DNA of 49,652 bases. Origin: Eggerthellaceae bacterium UBA3686. Its GTDB lineage: Bacteria > Actinomycetota > Coriobacteriia > Coriobacteriales > Eggerthellaceae. Positions 31,118 to 40,307 of this stretch are shown piece after piece. Each line of letters starts with the position of its first letter. Positions within the stretch are counted from its first letter, which is position 1. The position numbers and the translations under genes were made by a program. The DNA lies in assembly GCA_002371495.1 (NCBI GenBank), contig DFIX01000021.1, positions 119,194 to 168,845 of the forward strand. Reading direction: 5' to 3'. Under the pieces are notes generated by a model. The model searched no databases and had not been told where the DNA came from. It saw only the letters and a program-made list of their open reading frames with translations.

Positions 31118-31312
31118 ATGGGTACTTGTATGCTCGATTCCTTGGATAACGCGCGGGAGCTCGTCTCGCTCGCGCACAAATCAGACGAGCCGGTAATCGT
31201 TTTCGACGGCAACGACGAATGCCTTGTAGCAATGAGGCCAGCGGTTTTCGAGCGAATTCTGTTCGATTCGGATTTGCTCAACTGCCAGGATCGCTCATCG
31301 TTGCGGATGTAG
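31118..31312 (+). CDS. Small Phd/YefM-like antitoxin-type protein, no toxin partner
   Basis: The 64-residue product resembles the N-terminal DNA-binding fold of Phd/YefM antitoxins: a helix NARELVSLAHKSDEPVIV, then a strand-turn-strand FDGNDECLVAMRPAVFERIL, as in the family pattern EPVxITRNGKPVAVLVSxxDYE. The ribosome site is ACGGAGG; a start at 31082 lacks one. In known systems Phd/YefM represses its operon and neutralises a toxin (Doc, YoeB). Here no toxin gene follows: the next gene is convergent and ends five nt away. It may be a stand-alone regulator or a remnant. Confidence 0.6.
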   Translation: MGTCMLDSLDNARELVSLAHKSDEPVIVFDGNDECLVAMRPAVFERILFDSDLLNCQDRSSLRM

Positions 31313-31317
31313 GGCCG

Positions 31318-32562
31318 CTACAGCTTGAGCGTTTTCTCTTCGAGCATGGCCAACGTTTTCCGGCTGCGCGCCAGTTGCGAAAGCGCTCCCAAGTAAACCC
31401 GATCGTCGCCAGGCAAGACTTGGCGTGCCAAATCGAACAGCGTATCGATCGTTTCGCCAGCTCCCTTGCCGTAGACCGTCGCGTTATAGCCTTGCGACAT
31501 CAAGTCTGTCTTTGCGCGCTCGACATCGTCGGCTGTCACGCCCTCGAGCAGCTCGTCGAGCGCGTCGAGGCATTGGTCGTAGTAGAACAATCCTTTGATT
31601 AGGGCTGCATACGAAGCGACAAACGGTGTCGGCATCGAATCGGCGGGACGAATCTCGATATAGGTTTTCAGGCGTACATCATTGAAGAACAACGACAATG
31701 CGTGTTCAATATCGTCTTCGGTCATAGGCGAATTATCGTGGAGTTCGCCGAAGGTCTTGTCGGTTGCGTGAGATGAACCGTTCTCGTCCACTTCGAAGAT
31801 GGCCGGAGTTCGCAAAACGTACGATGCGTAATCCTCAAGCGTAAACGAGGGATCCATTACGCCTGGGACGAGGCCGCAGCGGTCGGGGTCGCATTCGCGC
31901 CAGATTTTCGTGCGCACCATATGATGCGCACGACGTTTGCCTTCGAAGACGGGAGCGTTATCGCAGAGCAATGCGAGCAGCGGCGCAATGCCCGAAGCGA
32001 GTCTCAACTTGCGGAGGCAATCTTCGTCGGAATAGTAGTCGATTGATATCTGGGTTGCAGCGCTTCCGCGCATCATGCAGCGGCCGTAGGGGCCGAATTT
32101 GCTGAAGTGGGCATCCATGTGGCGGTAGCGGCCTTTGGGGATCAGCTGCAACTCATTGGCCTTTGCCGTGGGGTGATAGCCGAGGGTGATGAGGCGTCGA
32201 TTGTAGGGGCTAAGCATGTCGCTCATAAGGCGTTGCAGCCCTTCGAAGTCGAGGCGGGCTTCGCCTGCCTGCTTGTAGGGTCCGGCGGATATCTCGACTT
32301 GTGCGGCGGGCTCGAGGCTCAGCGCAACATCTGGCGAAGCGACTCCGATCAAGGCGTCGCCTTCTCCGAGCGTCTTATTGGGCATCTCTGATTCGAATTG
32401 CCGAAGGAGCCAATGCGAACCGTGCTCATCGTCGTAGGCGACCGGCATCGAGTCGCCGTCAATCATGATATGCTCGAGTTCGACGCCGAGCCGGCCGACC
32501 TCGCCAGCTTGTTTTATGCCGCTGCGGAAATAATCTACTATTGCTTCAATATTGCTAGGCAT
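31318..32562 (-). CDS. Glutamate-cysteine ligase, GCS2/EgtA (plant-type) family
   Basis: The 414-residue product fits the family that joins glutamate and cysteine into gamma-glutamylcysteine: LGVELEHIMIDGDSMPV near residue 25, EPAAQVEISAGPYK near 83, GPYGRCMMRGSAATQISIDYYSDEDCLRKL near 153, and KTYIEIRPADSMPTPF near 309. The start ATG on the minus strand follows AAGGAGG. No gshB or egtB-E is nearby, so whether the cell makes glutathione, ergothioneine or only the dipeptide is unknown. Its stop lies in a short palindrome (31308-31322) with the stop of the Phd-like gene. Confidence 0.8.
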   Translation of the reverse strand: MPSNIEAIVDYFRSGIKQAGEVGRLGVELEHIMIDGDSMPVAYDDEHGSHWLLRQFESEMPNKTLGEGDALIGVASPDVALSLEPAAQVEISAGPYKQAGEARLDFEGLQRLMSDMLSPYNRRLITLGYHPTAKANELQLIPKGRYRHMDAHFSKFGPYGRCMMRGSAATQISIDYYSDEDCLRKLRLASGIAPLLALLCDNAPVFEGKRRAHHMVRTKIWRECDPDRCGLVPGVMDPSFTLEDYASYVLRTPAIFEVDENGSSHATDKTFGELHDNSPMTEDDIEHALSLFFNDVRLKTYIEIRPADSMPTPFVASYAALIKGLFYYDQCLDALDELLEGVTADDVERAKTDLMSQGYNATVYGKGAGETIDTLFDLARQVLPGDDRVYLGALSQLARSRKTLAMLEEKTLKL

Positions 32563-32782
32563 GATGCCTCCTTAATCGCCGTGTTTCAACTACACTTTAC
32601 CGCAAACCTCAGCATCGTTCGGCATCAAACGATTTCGCCGTAGGTTCGATTTCGGGTTTTTCTGGTCAACTAAAGAGCGTTCGTGGATTTCATATCGACG
32701 GACGGGCTTAACGGCTTGCAAACACGCCAATGCACTCCTACGATGTAATTTCACCATATTCACAAGATTGGGGCTGGTTCTC

Positions 32783-33841
32783 ATGAGCATACGCGTTGGA
32801 GTTGTTGGGGCGGCAGGTTTCGCCGGTATTGAGGTCGTTCGCCTGGTTCTCTTGCATCCGGAATTCGAGTTGGTTGCCGCAACCTCTAATGAGCTGGCAG
32901 GCAAGCAGATTAGCAGTGTGTATCCCGCGTTCACGGGGGCATGCGATCTTGCGTTCTCGACGCATGCAGAGGCCCCGCTTAAAGAGTGCGATGTCGTTTT
33001 CTTAGCGGTGCCGCATACGGCTGCCATTGCGCAAGCTCCGGCGCTGGTCGATGCTGGCGTTGCGGTCATCGATCTATCTGCTGATTTTCGCCTTAAGGAT
33101 CCTGCAGTTTACGAAAAATGGTATCAGGTTGAGCATACTGCGACCGGTTTGCTAGCACAGGCGGCTTTCGGTCTGCCGGAGCTGTTCGGCGAAGAACTTG
33201 CAGCGCTTGCCGACCGCCGCGCTAAGGGCAACGGAGTGCTCGTCGGCTGCGCTGGTTGTTATCCAACGGCAACATCGCTTGCGGCAGCCCCCTTCATCCG
33301 CGCCGGTTTGTTGGGCGAGGGCCCCGTCGTCGCAGACGCTGTATCGGGGGTCTCTGGGGCTGGCAAGAAAGCCACCGAGCGTACCCATTATTGCTTTGCG
33401 GATGAAAATCTCGAAGCGTATGGCGTGGGAAACCATCGCCATACGCCCGAAATCGAGCAAATTCTGGGAATACCCGGAAGGCTCGTGTTTACGCCGCATC
33501 TCGCTCCGCTCGATCGGGGCCTGCTTTCTACGGTGACATTGCCGGTAGGCGACACTGCGATAAGCCAAGCCATGCTCGACGACCTCTACACTGGGTTCTA
33601 CGCAGACGAGCCGCTCGTAAGTGTGCTTACAGGAGGGGCGCAGCCCAAGACGTCTTCGGTTGCGGGCACCTGTCGCGCCCATGTTGCGGCAATATATAAC
33701 GAGCATGCTAACGTGGTAGTTGCAACTGGCGCTATCGACAATGTCGGAAAAGGCGCTGCTGGCCAGGCCGTCCAATGTGCCAATATCGTGTTTGGGCTTC
33801 CGCAAGCAACGGGTCTCGAGCAAATCGCTATCCCGGCGTAA
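32783..33841 (+). CDS. argC: N-acetyl-gamma-glutamyl-phosphate reductase
   Basis: ArgC reduces N-acetylglutamyl phosphate to the semialdehyde with NADPH. The 352-residue product has the dinucleotide loop GVVGAAGFAGIE near residue 6, the catalytic Cys in GCAGCYPTATS near 155-165 and the catalytic-region His in NHRHTPEIEQ near 218. The ATG at 32783 is preceded by only a weak GGGG-type site; a TTG at 32768 is an alternative. It begins the arginine block, divergent from the glutamate-cysteine ligase. A loose TGTAAT..ATTCACA symmetry upstream (about 32741-32762) could be an ArgR site but is weak. Confidence 0.95.
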   Translation: MSIRVGVVGAAGFAGIEVVRLVLLHPEFELVAATSNELAGKQISSVYPAFTGACDLAFSTHAEAPLKECDVVFLAVPHTAAIAQAPALVDAGVAVIDLSADFRLKDPAVYEKWYQVEHTATGLLAQAAFGLPELFGEELAALADRRAKGNGVLVGCAGCYPTATSLAAAPFIRAGLLGEGPVVADAVSGVSGAGKKATERTHYCFADENLEAYGVGNHRHTPEIEQILGIPGRLVFTPHLAPLDRGLLSTVTLPVGDTAISQAMLDDLYTGFYADEPLVSVLTGGAQPKTSSVAGTCRAHVAAIYNEHANVVVATGAIDNVGKGAAGQAVQCANIVFGLPQATGLEQIAIPA

Positions 33842-33858
33842 CCAAGGAGGGGTAGCGT

Positions 33859-35163
33859 ATGACGTGTGAATCTGAGGCAATACAGCCATTGAATCTGCCA
33901 GGTGGCAAGCCCGATTTGTCGGGCATGTCCGTCGTTGCGGACGGGGGCGTCGCGAGCGCGCTTGGGTTTCGCGCTTCGGGAGTGCATGCCGGTTTCCGCG
34001 CGGATCCTAACCGCCTCGATATGGCTCTTGTCGTTGCTGACGAGCCGGCATCATGTGCCGCTGTTTTTACGCAAAACGTGTTTTGCGCTGCTCCGGTAAT
34101 CGTGTCGCGGCAACACCTAGACGACGTGTCGTTCGGCACGGCACGCGCCTTGGTTATCAACTCTGGTTGCGCAAACGCAGCAACGGGCGATCTCGGTCTG
34201 CAGGCTGCGCGCGATACGGCTTCTATCGTCGGAAATGCTGTTGGCTGCCCGGCAAACGAGGTCATGGTGGCTTCGACTGGAGTCATAGGCGTGCATATCG
34301 ATACTTCCGTATTCGAATCCGGTACGCCTCTGGCGGTAAAGGCCCTCTCGCGTGATGGGGGCGCCTCTGCTGCTCGTGCCATAATGACGACCGATACGCA
34401 TCCCAAGGAATTCGCCGTGTCGTTTTCGGGCGATGGCGTCGGTTATGACGGCGCCACGTTTACCGTGGGCGGCATGGCCAAGGGCTCGGGCATGATCATG
34501 CCCAATATGGCTACGATGATAGCCTGCATTACCACTGATGCGCCTATCGAGTCTTACGCTCTGCATTCCGCGCTCAAGCGGGCGGTTGAGCGAAGCTTTA
34601 ACAAGATTACGGTCGACTCTGATACGTCGACGAACGATAGCTGCTTTGCGTTCGCGAGCGGTGCCGCCGCGCCCGGAGGCAGCCCGTTCGATTCTCAGGG
34701 ATTGGCATTTGCGCGGTTCGAGGCAGCACTTGCGGCTGTGTGCGAGACGCTTGCGCGCCAAATGGCCGCAGACGGCGAAGGCGCCACGAGGTTGATTACC
34801 GTGCGAGTCGCCGGCGCCGCAGATGACGCCGATGCCGATGCTGCGGCCCGCACCATTGCGAACTCCCCGCTCACGAAGACCGCCATTTTTGGGCATGACG
34901 CCAATTGGGGGCGTATAGCGGCAGCGGCAGGCAGGTCAGGTGCCCGGTTCGAGCAGTCGGGGGTTTCTATCGACATTATGGGCATTCCGGTTTTACGGGG
35001 TGGCCTGCCCGTTCCATTCGATGAAGAGGAGGCCCTGCGACGATTTGAGCGTCCAGAAATCGACATCGACGTCGATCTGGGCGCGGGCGCATCTTCTACC
35101 ACGATTTGGACGTGCGATTTTTCGTACGATTACGTAACGATAAACGGAGATTACAGAACATGA
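33859..35163 (+). CDS. argJ: Bifunctional glutamate N-acetyltransferase/ornithine acetyltransferase
   Basis: ArgJ recycles the acetyl group from N-acetylornithine to glutamate. The 434-residue precursor has the self-cleavage region KGSGMIMPNMATMI, where the Ala218-Thr219 bond should be cut and Thr219 become the nucleophile. The C-terminus carries the family NDSxFAFASG pattern (TNDSCFAFASG) and HDANWGRIAAAAGRSG. The first 30 or so residues precede the usual start of the fold. The ribosome site AAGGAGGGG is strong. Its presence indicates the cyclic acetyl route; no argA is seen. It overlaps argB by ATGA. Confidence 0.96.
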   Translation: MTCESEAIQPLNLPGGKPDLSGMSVVADGGVASALGFRASGVHAGFRADPNRLDMALVVADEPASCAAVFTQNVFCAAPVIVSRQHLDDVSFGTARALVINSGCANAATGDLGLQAARDTASIVGNAVGCPANEVMVASTGVIGVHIDTSVFESGTPLAVKALSRDGGASAARAIMTTDTHPKEFAVSFSGDGVGYDGATFTVGGMAKGSGMIMPNMATMIACITTDAPIESYALHSALKRAVERSFNKITVDSDTSTNDSCFAFASGAAAPGGSPFDSQGLAFARFEAALAAVCETLARQMAADGEGATRLITVRVAGAADDADADAAARTIANSPLTKTAIFGHDANWGRIAAAAGRSGARFEQSGVSIDIMGIPVLRGGLPVPFDEEEALRRFERPEIDIDVDLGAGASSTTIWTCDFSYDYVTINGDYRT

Positions 35164-36128
35164 GATTCTCGAAAGACACGCGCCCGAAAGGCGTGACCGA
35201 CAGGGAAACCGCCCAGCTCATCGCTGAGGCATTACCTTGGATAAAAAATATCACAGGAAAGACCATCGTCATCAAGTACGGTGGCGCGGCGATGGTCGAT
35301 CCCAAGTTGCGCGCCGACGTCATGGCAGATATCGTGCTGCTGAAAACGGTCGGTGTAAACCCGGTCATCGTGCATGGGGGTGGCAAAGACATCACCAAAG
35401 CCATGCAGGATGCTGGCATACCCGTGGAGTTCAAGGACGGACAGCGCGTGACCACCGAAGAGGGCATGGACATCGTGCGCACCATCTTGGCGGGCAAGGT
35501 GAACCAGGAGCTCGTTCGCGCCTTAAACGAGCATGGCAATATCGCCGTGGGCGTGAACGGCGTTGACGGCGGAACGGTCATAGCCGAACCCGCTTCACCC
35601 GAACTCGGCCGCGTTGGCCGGATCAAGCGCATTAACGGCGCTCTTCTACAAGACCTGATCGATGCTGATTACATCCCGGTAATCGCGTCGGTCGCCATTG
35701 GAAACGACGGCGGTTACTGCAATGTGAACGCCGATGTCATGGCGGGCAAGATCGCCGCCGCTACAGGGGCTGCAAAAATACTGTTCTTGACCGATGTTGA
35801 TGGTCTGTACCTCGACTTCAACGACAAAGATACGCTCGTATCGCAGCTGTCCGTAGACGAAGCGAGCGCGCTTATCGAGGGCGGAACGCTTTCGTCGGGC
35901 ATGATTCCGAAACTGCGTTCGTGCGTCGACGCGATTCAGGGGGGCGTGTCGAGCGCCTACATCATTAACGGCACCATACCGCACGCCATTTTGCTCGAGA
36001 TGCTTACGATGTCGGGCGTGGGAACCGCCGTTTACGTCGATGGTGATGATGCCGACAACGCTGGCCATGGTCCAATAGGCAACTTTGCCTCAAAACTGCT
36101 CGAAAACAAGGCTGGTTTACAAGCGTAA
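35160..36128 (+). CDS. argB: Acetylglutamate kinase
   Basis: ArgB phosphorylates N-acetylglutamate, often the arginine-inhibited step. The 322-residue product has KTIVIKYGGAAM near residue 34, VIVHGGGKDITKAM near 70, NVNADVMAGKIA near 187 and FLTDVDGLY near 207. The N-terminal helix before the kinase core (about 1-30) is of the kind found in arginine-sensitive hexameric forms; sensitivity itself is inference. The ATG at 35160 overlaps the argJ stop (ATGA) and follows ACGGAGA. It is followed by a 125-nt gap containing a perfect 8-bp hairpin (36142-36167). Confidence 0.95.
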   Translation: MRFSKDTRPKGVTDRETAQLIAEALPWIKNITGKTIVIKYGGAAMVDPKLRADVMADIVLLKTVGVNPVIVHGGGKDITKAMQDAGIPVEFKDGQRVTTEEGMDIVRTILAGKVNQELVRALNEHGNIAVGVNGVDGGTVIAEPASPELGRVGRIKRINGALLQDLIDADYIPVIASVAIGNDGGYCNVNADVMAGKIAAATGAAKILFLTDVDGLYLDFNDKDTLVSQLSVDEASALIEGGTLSSGMIPKLRSCVDAIQGGVSSAYIINGTIPHAILLEMLTMSGVGTAVYVDGDDADNAGHGPIGNFASKLLENKAGLQA

Positions 36129-36141
36129 TACCATTCGTACC

Positions 36142-36167
36142 GCGTCAATGTGCTGCGCGATTGACGC
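36142..36167 (+). repeat. Hairpin between argB and argD
   Basis: GCGTCAAT (36142-36149) pairs perfectly with ATTGACGC (36160-36167) around a 10-nt loop. No T run follows, so it is not a standard terminator. It may modulate or process the arg transcript. Confidence 0.5.
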
Positions 36168-36253
36168 CCTGCCGACATAACGTTTGGTTCTGGCGTTGGG
36201 GCTGCGGCGCTGTTCCGCAAGGGTTGCGACACTTTGAAAGATGAGGACAACAC

Positions 36254-37477
36254 ATGACTTTTGAACAACAGAAACGGCTAGAAGACACTTATGTCATGCA
36301 CACGTTCGGGCGCAAGCCGGTCGAGCTTGTTCGCGGCGAGGGGATGCGCGTGTGGGATGATGCTGGGCGCGAGTACCTCGATTTCATTGGCGGAATCGGG
36401 GTTATCAGCTTGGGGCATTGCCATCCCGCGCTTACCGGAGCGTTGACCGAGCAGGCGCAGCGCCTCATGCATGTAAGCAATTACTACTATATCGAAGGTC
36501 GCGGAGAGCTCTCGAAGAGGTTGTCCGACTTGCTGAACATGCAAGCATCCGACGCGGAGCCATGGCAGACCTTCTTTGCGAATTCCGGCGCGGAGGCCAA
36601 CGAGTGCGCCATTAAGCTTGCGCGTCTTTACGCGCGTCGCCAGGCTGAATCCGAGGGCTCGGCGGCTCGCCCTCGCCTCATCGTCACGCTCGAACGCAGT
36701 TTTCACGGTCGCACCCTCGCTACGCTGGCGGCAACTGCCCAACCTGTAAAGCAAGAGGCGTTTCAACCGTTGCCGGACGGATTTATGGCGACGCCCGCCA
36801 ACGACGTATCTGCTCTCGAGCGCCTGTTCGACGAAGTTGGTGCTGAGGTCGCCGGCTTGTTGATTGAGCCTGTTCAGGGAGAATGCGGCGTATACCCCTG
36901 CACCGACGAATTCTTGCAAGCTGCGCGCAGGCTCTGCACGCAGAACGGCGCTCTGCTCATGTTCGATGAAGTGCAGTGCGGAATGTATCGCTGCGGCACC
37001 TATCCCTTCGCTTTCCAGCATACGGGGGTCGTCCCCGATGTTGTGACCATGGCCAAGGGCATTGCTGGGGGTATGCCTATGGGCGCCTGCTCGGCTCCCG
37101 CTCATATCGCGGCAGTATTTGAGCCAGGTATTCATGGCTCGACGTTTGGCGGCAGCAATTTGGCCATCGCCGCAGCTAACGCGGTTCTCGATACCGTTGC
37201 GGCAGAAGGCATTGCAGAAAACGCCGAAACCGTCGGTGCATATCTACGCGGCCGGCTTTCCGAGCTGCCGCATGTCACCGAGGTGCGAGGCAAGGGTCTT
37301 ATGGTCGCGGCGGATCTTGCCGATGGGTTTGACGCCTTTGCGATTACGCTTGACGCGCTCGACCAGGGGTTGTTGCTGAACGCCACCGGCCTGCATACGC
37401 TTCGCTTCCTTCCGCCGCTTGTATGCAAGCGTGAAGATGTGGACGCCCTCATCGAGCGGCTGGCTGCGCTGCTGTAG
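36254..37477 (+). CDS. argD: Acetylornithine aminotransferase
   Basis: ArgD makes N-acetylornithine by PLP-dependent transamination from glutamate. The 407-residue class III aminotransferase has FIGGIGVISLGHCHPAL near residue 42, the phosphate-binding FANSGAEANECAIKLAR near 104, FHGRTLATLAA near 150, the LLIEPVQGECGVYP motif near 202, FDEVQCGMYRCG near 237 and the PLP lysine Lys268 in TMAKGIAGG. The start follows GATGAGGA. The length is normal. argG follows after 61 nt; argF, often next in actinobacteria, is missing here. Confidence 0.94.
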   Translation: MTFEQQKRLEDTYVMHTFGRKPVELVRGEGMRVWDDAGREYLDFIGGIGVISLGHCHPALTGALTEQAQRLMHVSNYYYIEGRGELSKRLSDLLNMQASDAEPWQTFFANSGAEANECAIKLARLYARRQAESEGSAARPRLIVTLERSFHGRTLATLAATAQPVKQEAFQPLPDGFMATPANDVSALERLFDEVGAEVAGLLIEPVQGECGVYPCTDEFLQAARRLCTQNGALLMFDEVQCGMYRCGTYPFAFQHTGVVPDVVTMAKGIAGGMPMGACSAPAHIAAVFEPGIHGSTFGGSNLAIAAANAVLDTVAAEGIAENAETVGAYLRGRLSELPHVTEVRGKGLMVAADLADGFDAFAITLDALDQGLLLNATGLHTLRFLPPLVCKREDVDALIERLAALL

Positions 37478-37538
37478 AATGGCAGATGGTTACTTTATCG
37501 CGGTAAAGCGCGATTTGGACTAAACAGGAGGAATTGAT

Positions 37539-38759
37539 ATGACCGAACGAGAAAAGGTAGTGCTTGCGTATTCCGGCGGGCTCGACACGTCGATTTGCAT
37601 CAAGTGGCTGATGGACGAGCACGATATGGATGTCATCGCCGTCGTTGGCGAGGTAGGCCAAGAGCATGATGGTCTCGAGGCTATCCGCCAGAAGGCTTTG
37701 CGTACGGGCGCTATCGAGGCATATGTCGTCGATATGCGTGAGGAATTCGTCAACGAGTACCTTACCGATGCCATTCGCGCTAATTCCCTCTACGAGAACA
37801 GGTATCCGCTGCTCTCGGCCCTTTCGCGCCCCGTCATCTCGAAGCACCTCGTGCGCATAGCCCACGAACATGGCGCGAAGTACATCGCCCACGGCTGCAC
37901 GGGTAAGGGCAACGATCAGGTCCGTTTCGAAACGAGCGTCTGGCTGCTCGATCCGTCCATCAAGATCATTGCGCCCGTACGCGAATGGCCGTTCAAGACG
38001 CGCCCCGAAGAGATCGAGTGGGCTGCCGAGCATGGCGTCGATGTGCCTGTCACCAACGCGAAGCCGTACTCCATCGACGACAACCTGTGGGGCCGCGCTA
38101 TCGAATGCGGTGTGCTCGAAGATCCCTGGAACGAGCCCCCCGAGGACATCTACACGATGACCGGATCGCCCGAGGATGCTCCCGACCAGCCTGAATATGT
38201 CGAAATAGGTTTCGAAAAGGGCATTCCGGTTTCGCTCGATGGCCAGCAGATGAGCTATATCGACATCATTTACAAGCTTAACGAAATCGCGGGACGCAAC
38301 GGGTACGGTCGTCTTGACATGATCGAAAATCGCCTTGTCGGGGTCAAGAGCCGCGAATGCTACGAGCAGCCTGCCGCACTTTCGCTGATAACGGCCCATA
38401 AGGCGCTCGAAGATATGTGCCTTGAGCGCGAGGTTTTGCACTACAAGCTTGGCATCGAGCAGAAATGGGCCGAATGCGTATACTATGGCCAGTGGTTCGC
38501 GCCGCTCAAGATGGCCCTCGATGCGTTCATCGCTTCGACCCAAGAGCATGTAACTGGCATTGTTCGCTGCAAGTTCTACAAGGGAACATGTACGGTTGTG
38601 GGGCGCAAGTCCAAATATTCGCTCTACGATTACGCGCTTGCTACCTACGACAAGGAAGATCAATTCGATCACGAGGCATCTGCCGGTTTCATCGAATTGT
38701 TTGCTCTGCCCGCGAAGGTGTGGGCCCAGAATCGCCAGGCTGTTGCAGCCGACGAATAA
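37539..38759 (+). CDS. argG: Argininosuccinate synthase
   Basis: ArgG joins citrulline and aspartate with ATP. The 406-residue product has the PP-loop AYSGGLDTSICIKWL near residue 9, AHGCTGKGNDQVRFE near 116, and substrate-binding DDNLWGRAIECG near 182. The strong ribosome site GGAGGAA precedes the ATG. A small CTTTA/TAAAG hairpin lies in the short gap from argD. A GC-rich hairpin follows before argH. Confidence 0.97.
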   Translation: MTEREKVVLAYSGGLDTSICIKWLMDEHDMDVIAVVGEVGQEHDGLEAIRQKALRTGAIEAYVVDMREEFVNEYLTDAIRANSLYENRYPLLSALSRPVISKHLVRIAHEHGAKYIAHGCTGKGNDQVRFETSVWLLDPSIKIIAPVREWPFKTRPEEIEWAAEHGVDVPVTNAKPYSIDDNLWGRAIECGVLEDPWNEPPEDIYTMTGSPEDAPDQPEYVEIGFEKGIPVSLDGQQMSYIDIIYKLNEIAGRNGYGRLDMIENRLVGVKSRECYEQPAALSLITAHKALEDMCLEREVLHYKLGIEQKWAECVYYGQWFAPLKMALDAFIASTQEHVTGIVRCKFYKGTCTVVGRKSKYSLYDYALATYDKEDQFDHEASAGFIELFALPAKVWAQNRQAVAADE

Positions 38760-38783
38760 CTGCAGAGTTCTCTGTATGTATGG

Positions 38784-38812
38784 CGCGACCCTTGCCTAAC
38801 GGCAGGGTCGCG
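38784..38812 (+). terminator. Hairpin (possible partial terminator) between argG and argH
   Basis: CGCGACCC (38784-38791) pairs with GGGTCGCG (38805-38812) and the inner TGCC with GGCA, giving a long stem with a 4-nt loop. Only TTG follows, so termination may be partial. Confidence 0.6.
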
Positions 38813-38897
38813 TTGTGCAAAGATGCTAAACAATATAGCCTGCTTGCGTTTGTAAAACGCGTTGGTTTCCCGCGCATACATCGAAAGGTATCTGCCA

Positions 38898-40286
38898 ATG
38901 GCTCTATGGTCAGGAAGATTTACAGAAGACGTGTCGGAATTCACGCAGCGCTTCGGCGCTTCGCTGCCGATTGACAAACAGCTCTATGCGCAGGACATCG
39001 CCGGCTCGAAAGCCCACGCCAGGATGCTCGGCCAGCAAGGCGTCATAGCGTTGGATGATGTGGAGGCTATCGTCGCAGGTCTCGATCGCATCCAAGCGCG
39101 CATTGAAGAAGGCGAGTTTGCCTTCGACATCAACGACGAAGACATCCACATGTCAATTGAAAAAGCCCTGATTGCCGACATCGGCGAGGCTGGGGCTCGA
39201 CTGCATACGGGGCGTTCCCGAAACGATCAGGTCGTAACCGATACGCGCCTGTTCGCAAAGCAGCGCTGTCATGACCTGATGGAGGCCAACTTGCAGTTGC
39301 GACGGGTTCTCGTTGATGCCGCCAAAGAGCATTTCGATGTCATATTGCCCGGCTATACCCACATGCAGCACGCACAGCCGGTGTTCTTGTCGCATCATCT
39401 GCTGGCTTACGCATGGATGTTCTCGCGTGATTTCGGTAGGCTCTCGGCAGCTTACGAAGCGGCGGACGTCTGCCCCTTGGGGTCGGCTGCCCTGGCTGGC
39501 ACAACGTATCCTTTGGATCGTCGGGCGACTGCTGCCGATCTGGGATTCTCGGGCGTGACCGCCAATTCGCTCGATGCGGTTTCCGATCGTGATTTCCTGC
39601 TTGACCTGTCTTATGCGGCGAGCGTTTCCTGCGTACACCTTTCGCGGCTGGCGGAAGAGGTTGTGCTCTGGTCGACCTCCGAATTCGGATTCATCACGCT
39701 TTCCGACGCATTCTCTACGGGTTCCTCGATTATGCCCCAGAAGAAAAACCCCGATTTCGCCGAGCTCATTCGTGGGAAAACTGGCCGCGTAGTGGGCGAT
39801 CTGGTGGCATTGCTCATAACTTTGAAATCGCTTCCTCTTGCCTACAACAAAGACCTCCAGGAAGACAAAGAGGGCGCCATCGATGCTGCTCGGACGCTCG
39901 AGGACTGCTATACCTGCATGGCGGGCATGATTTCGACCATGAGGGTTAACGCCGAGGCGATGCGCGAGCAGGTGAACAAAGGGTATCTGGCGGCAACGGA
40001 CGTCGCCGATTACCTTGCGAAAAAGGGTCTGCCGTTCCGGCGCGCGCATGAAATAGTAGGACATCTGGTGCTTTTGTGCGATCAGCGCAAATGCGGGCTC
40101 GAAGATTTATCCCTAGAAGACTTCAAAGCCGAAAGCGATCTGTTCGAAGCAGACATCACCGGAGCGCTCGATGCGGAATCGATCGCCGATGCGCGGATGA
40201 CCGAAGGCGGCACTGGCAGGGATGCGATTCGCGACCAGCTCCGAATGATCGAGACCGGCTTGCTTGCCGACGAATCTCGTCTTTAA
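38898..40286 (+). CDS. argH: Argininosuccinate lyase
   Basis: ArgH splits argininosuccinate into arginine and fumarate. The 462-residue product has LWSGRF at the start, HTGRSRNDQV near 109, LPGYTHMQHAQPV near 152 and the fumarase-superfamily signature GSSIMPQKKNPD near 275-286. The ATG at 38898 follows GAAAGG; an upstream start (38862) lacks a site. It ends the arginine block. The PBP gene begins 21 nt later, so read-through is likely. Confidence 0.97.
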   Translation: MALWSGRFTEDVSEFTQRFGASLPIDKQLYAQDIAGSKAHARMLGQQGVIALDDVEAIVAGLDRIQARIEEGEFAFDINDEDIHMSIEKALIADIGEAGARLHTGRSRNDQVVTDTRLFAKQRCHDLMEANLQLRRVLVDAAKEHFDVILPGYTHMQHAQPVFLSHHLLAYAWMFSRDFGRLSAAYEAADVCPLGSAALAGTTYPLDRRATAADLGFSGVTANSLDAVSDRDFLLDLSYAASVSCVHLSRLAEEVVLWSTSEFGFITLSDAFSTGSSIMPQKKNPDFAELIRGKTGRVVGDLVALLITLKSLPLAYNKDLQEDKEGAIDAARTLEDCYTCMAGMISTMRVNAEAMREQVNKGYLAATDVADYLAKKGLPFRRAHEIVGHLVLLCDQRKCGLEDLSLEDFKAESDLFEADITGALDAESIADARMTEGGTGRDAIRDQLRMIETGLLADESRL

Positions 40287-40307
40287 ACCTCGCTTGAAGG
40301 CCGTCTA

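Noticed and set aside
32741..32762. ArgR operator before argC
   Set aside because: The TGTAAT..ATTCACA symmetry is weak and single. No argR is nearby, so it is mentioned only in the argC entry.
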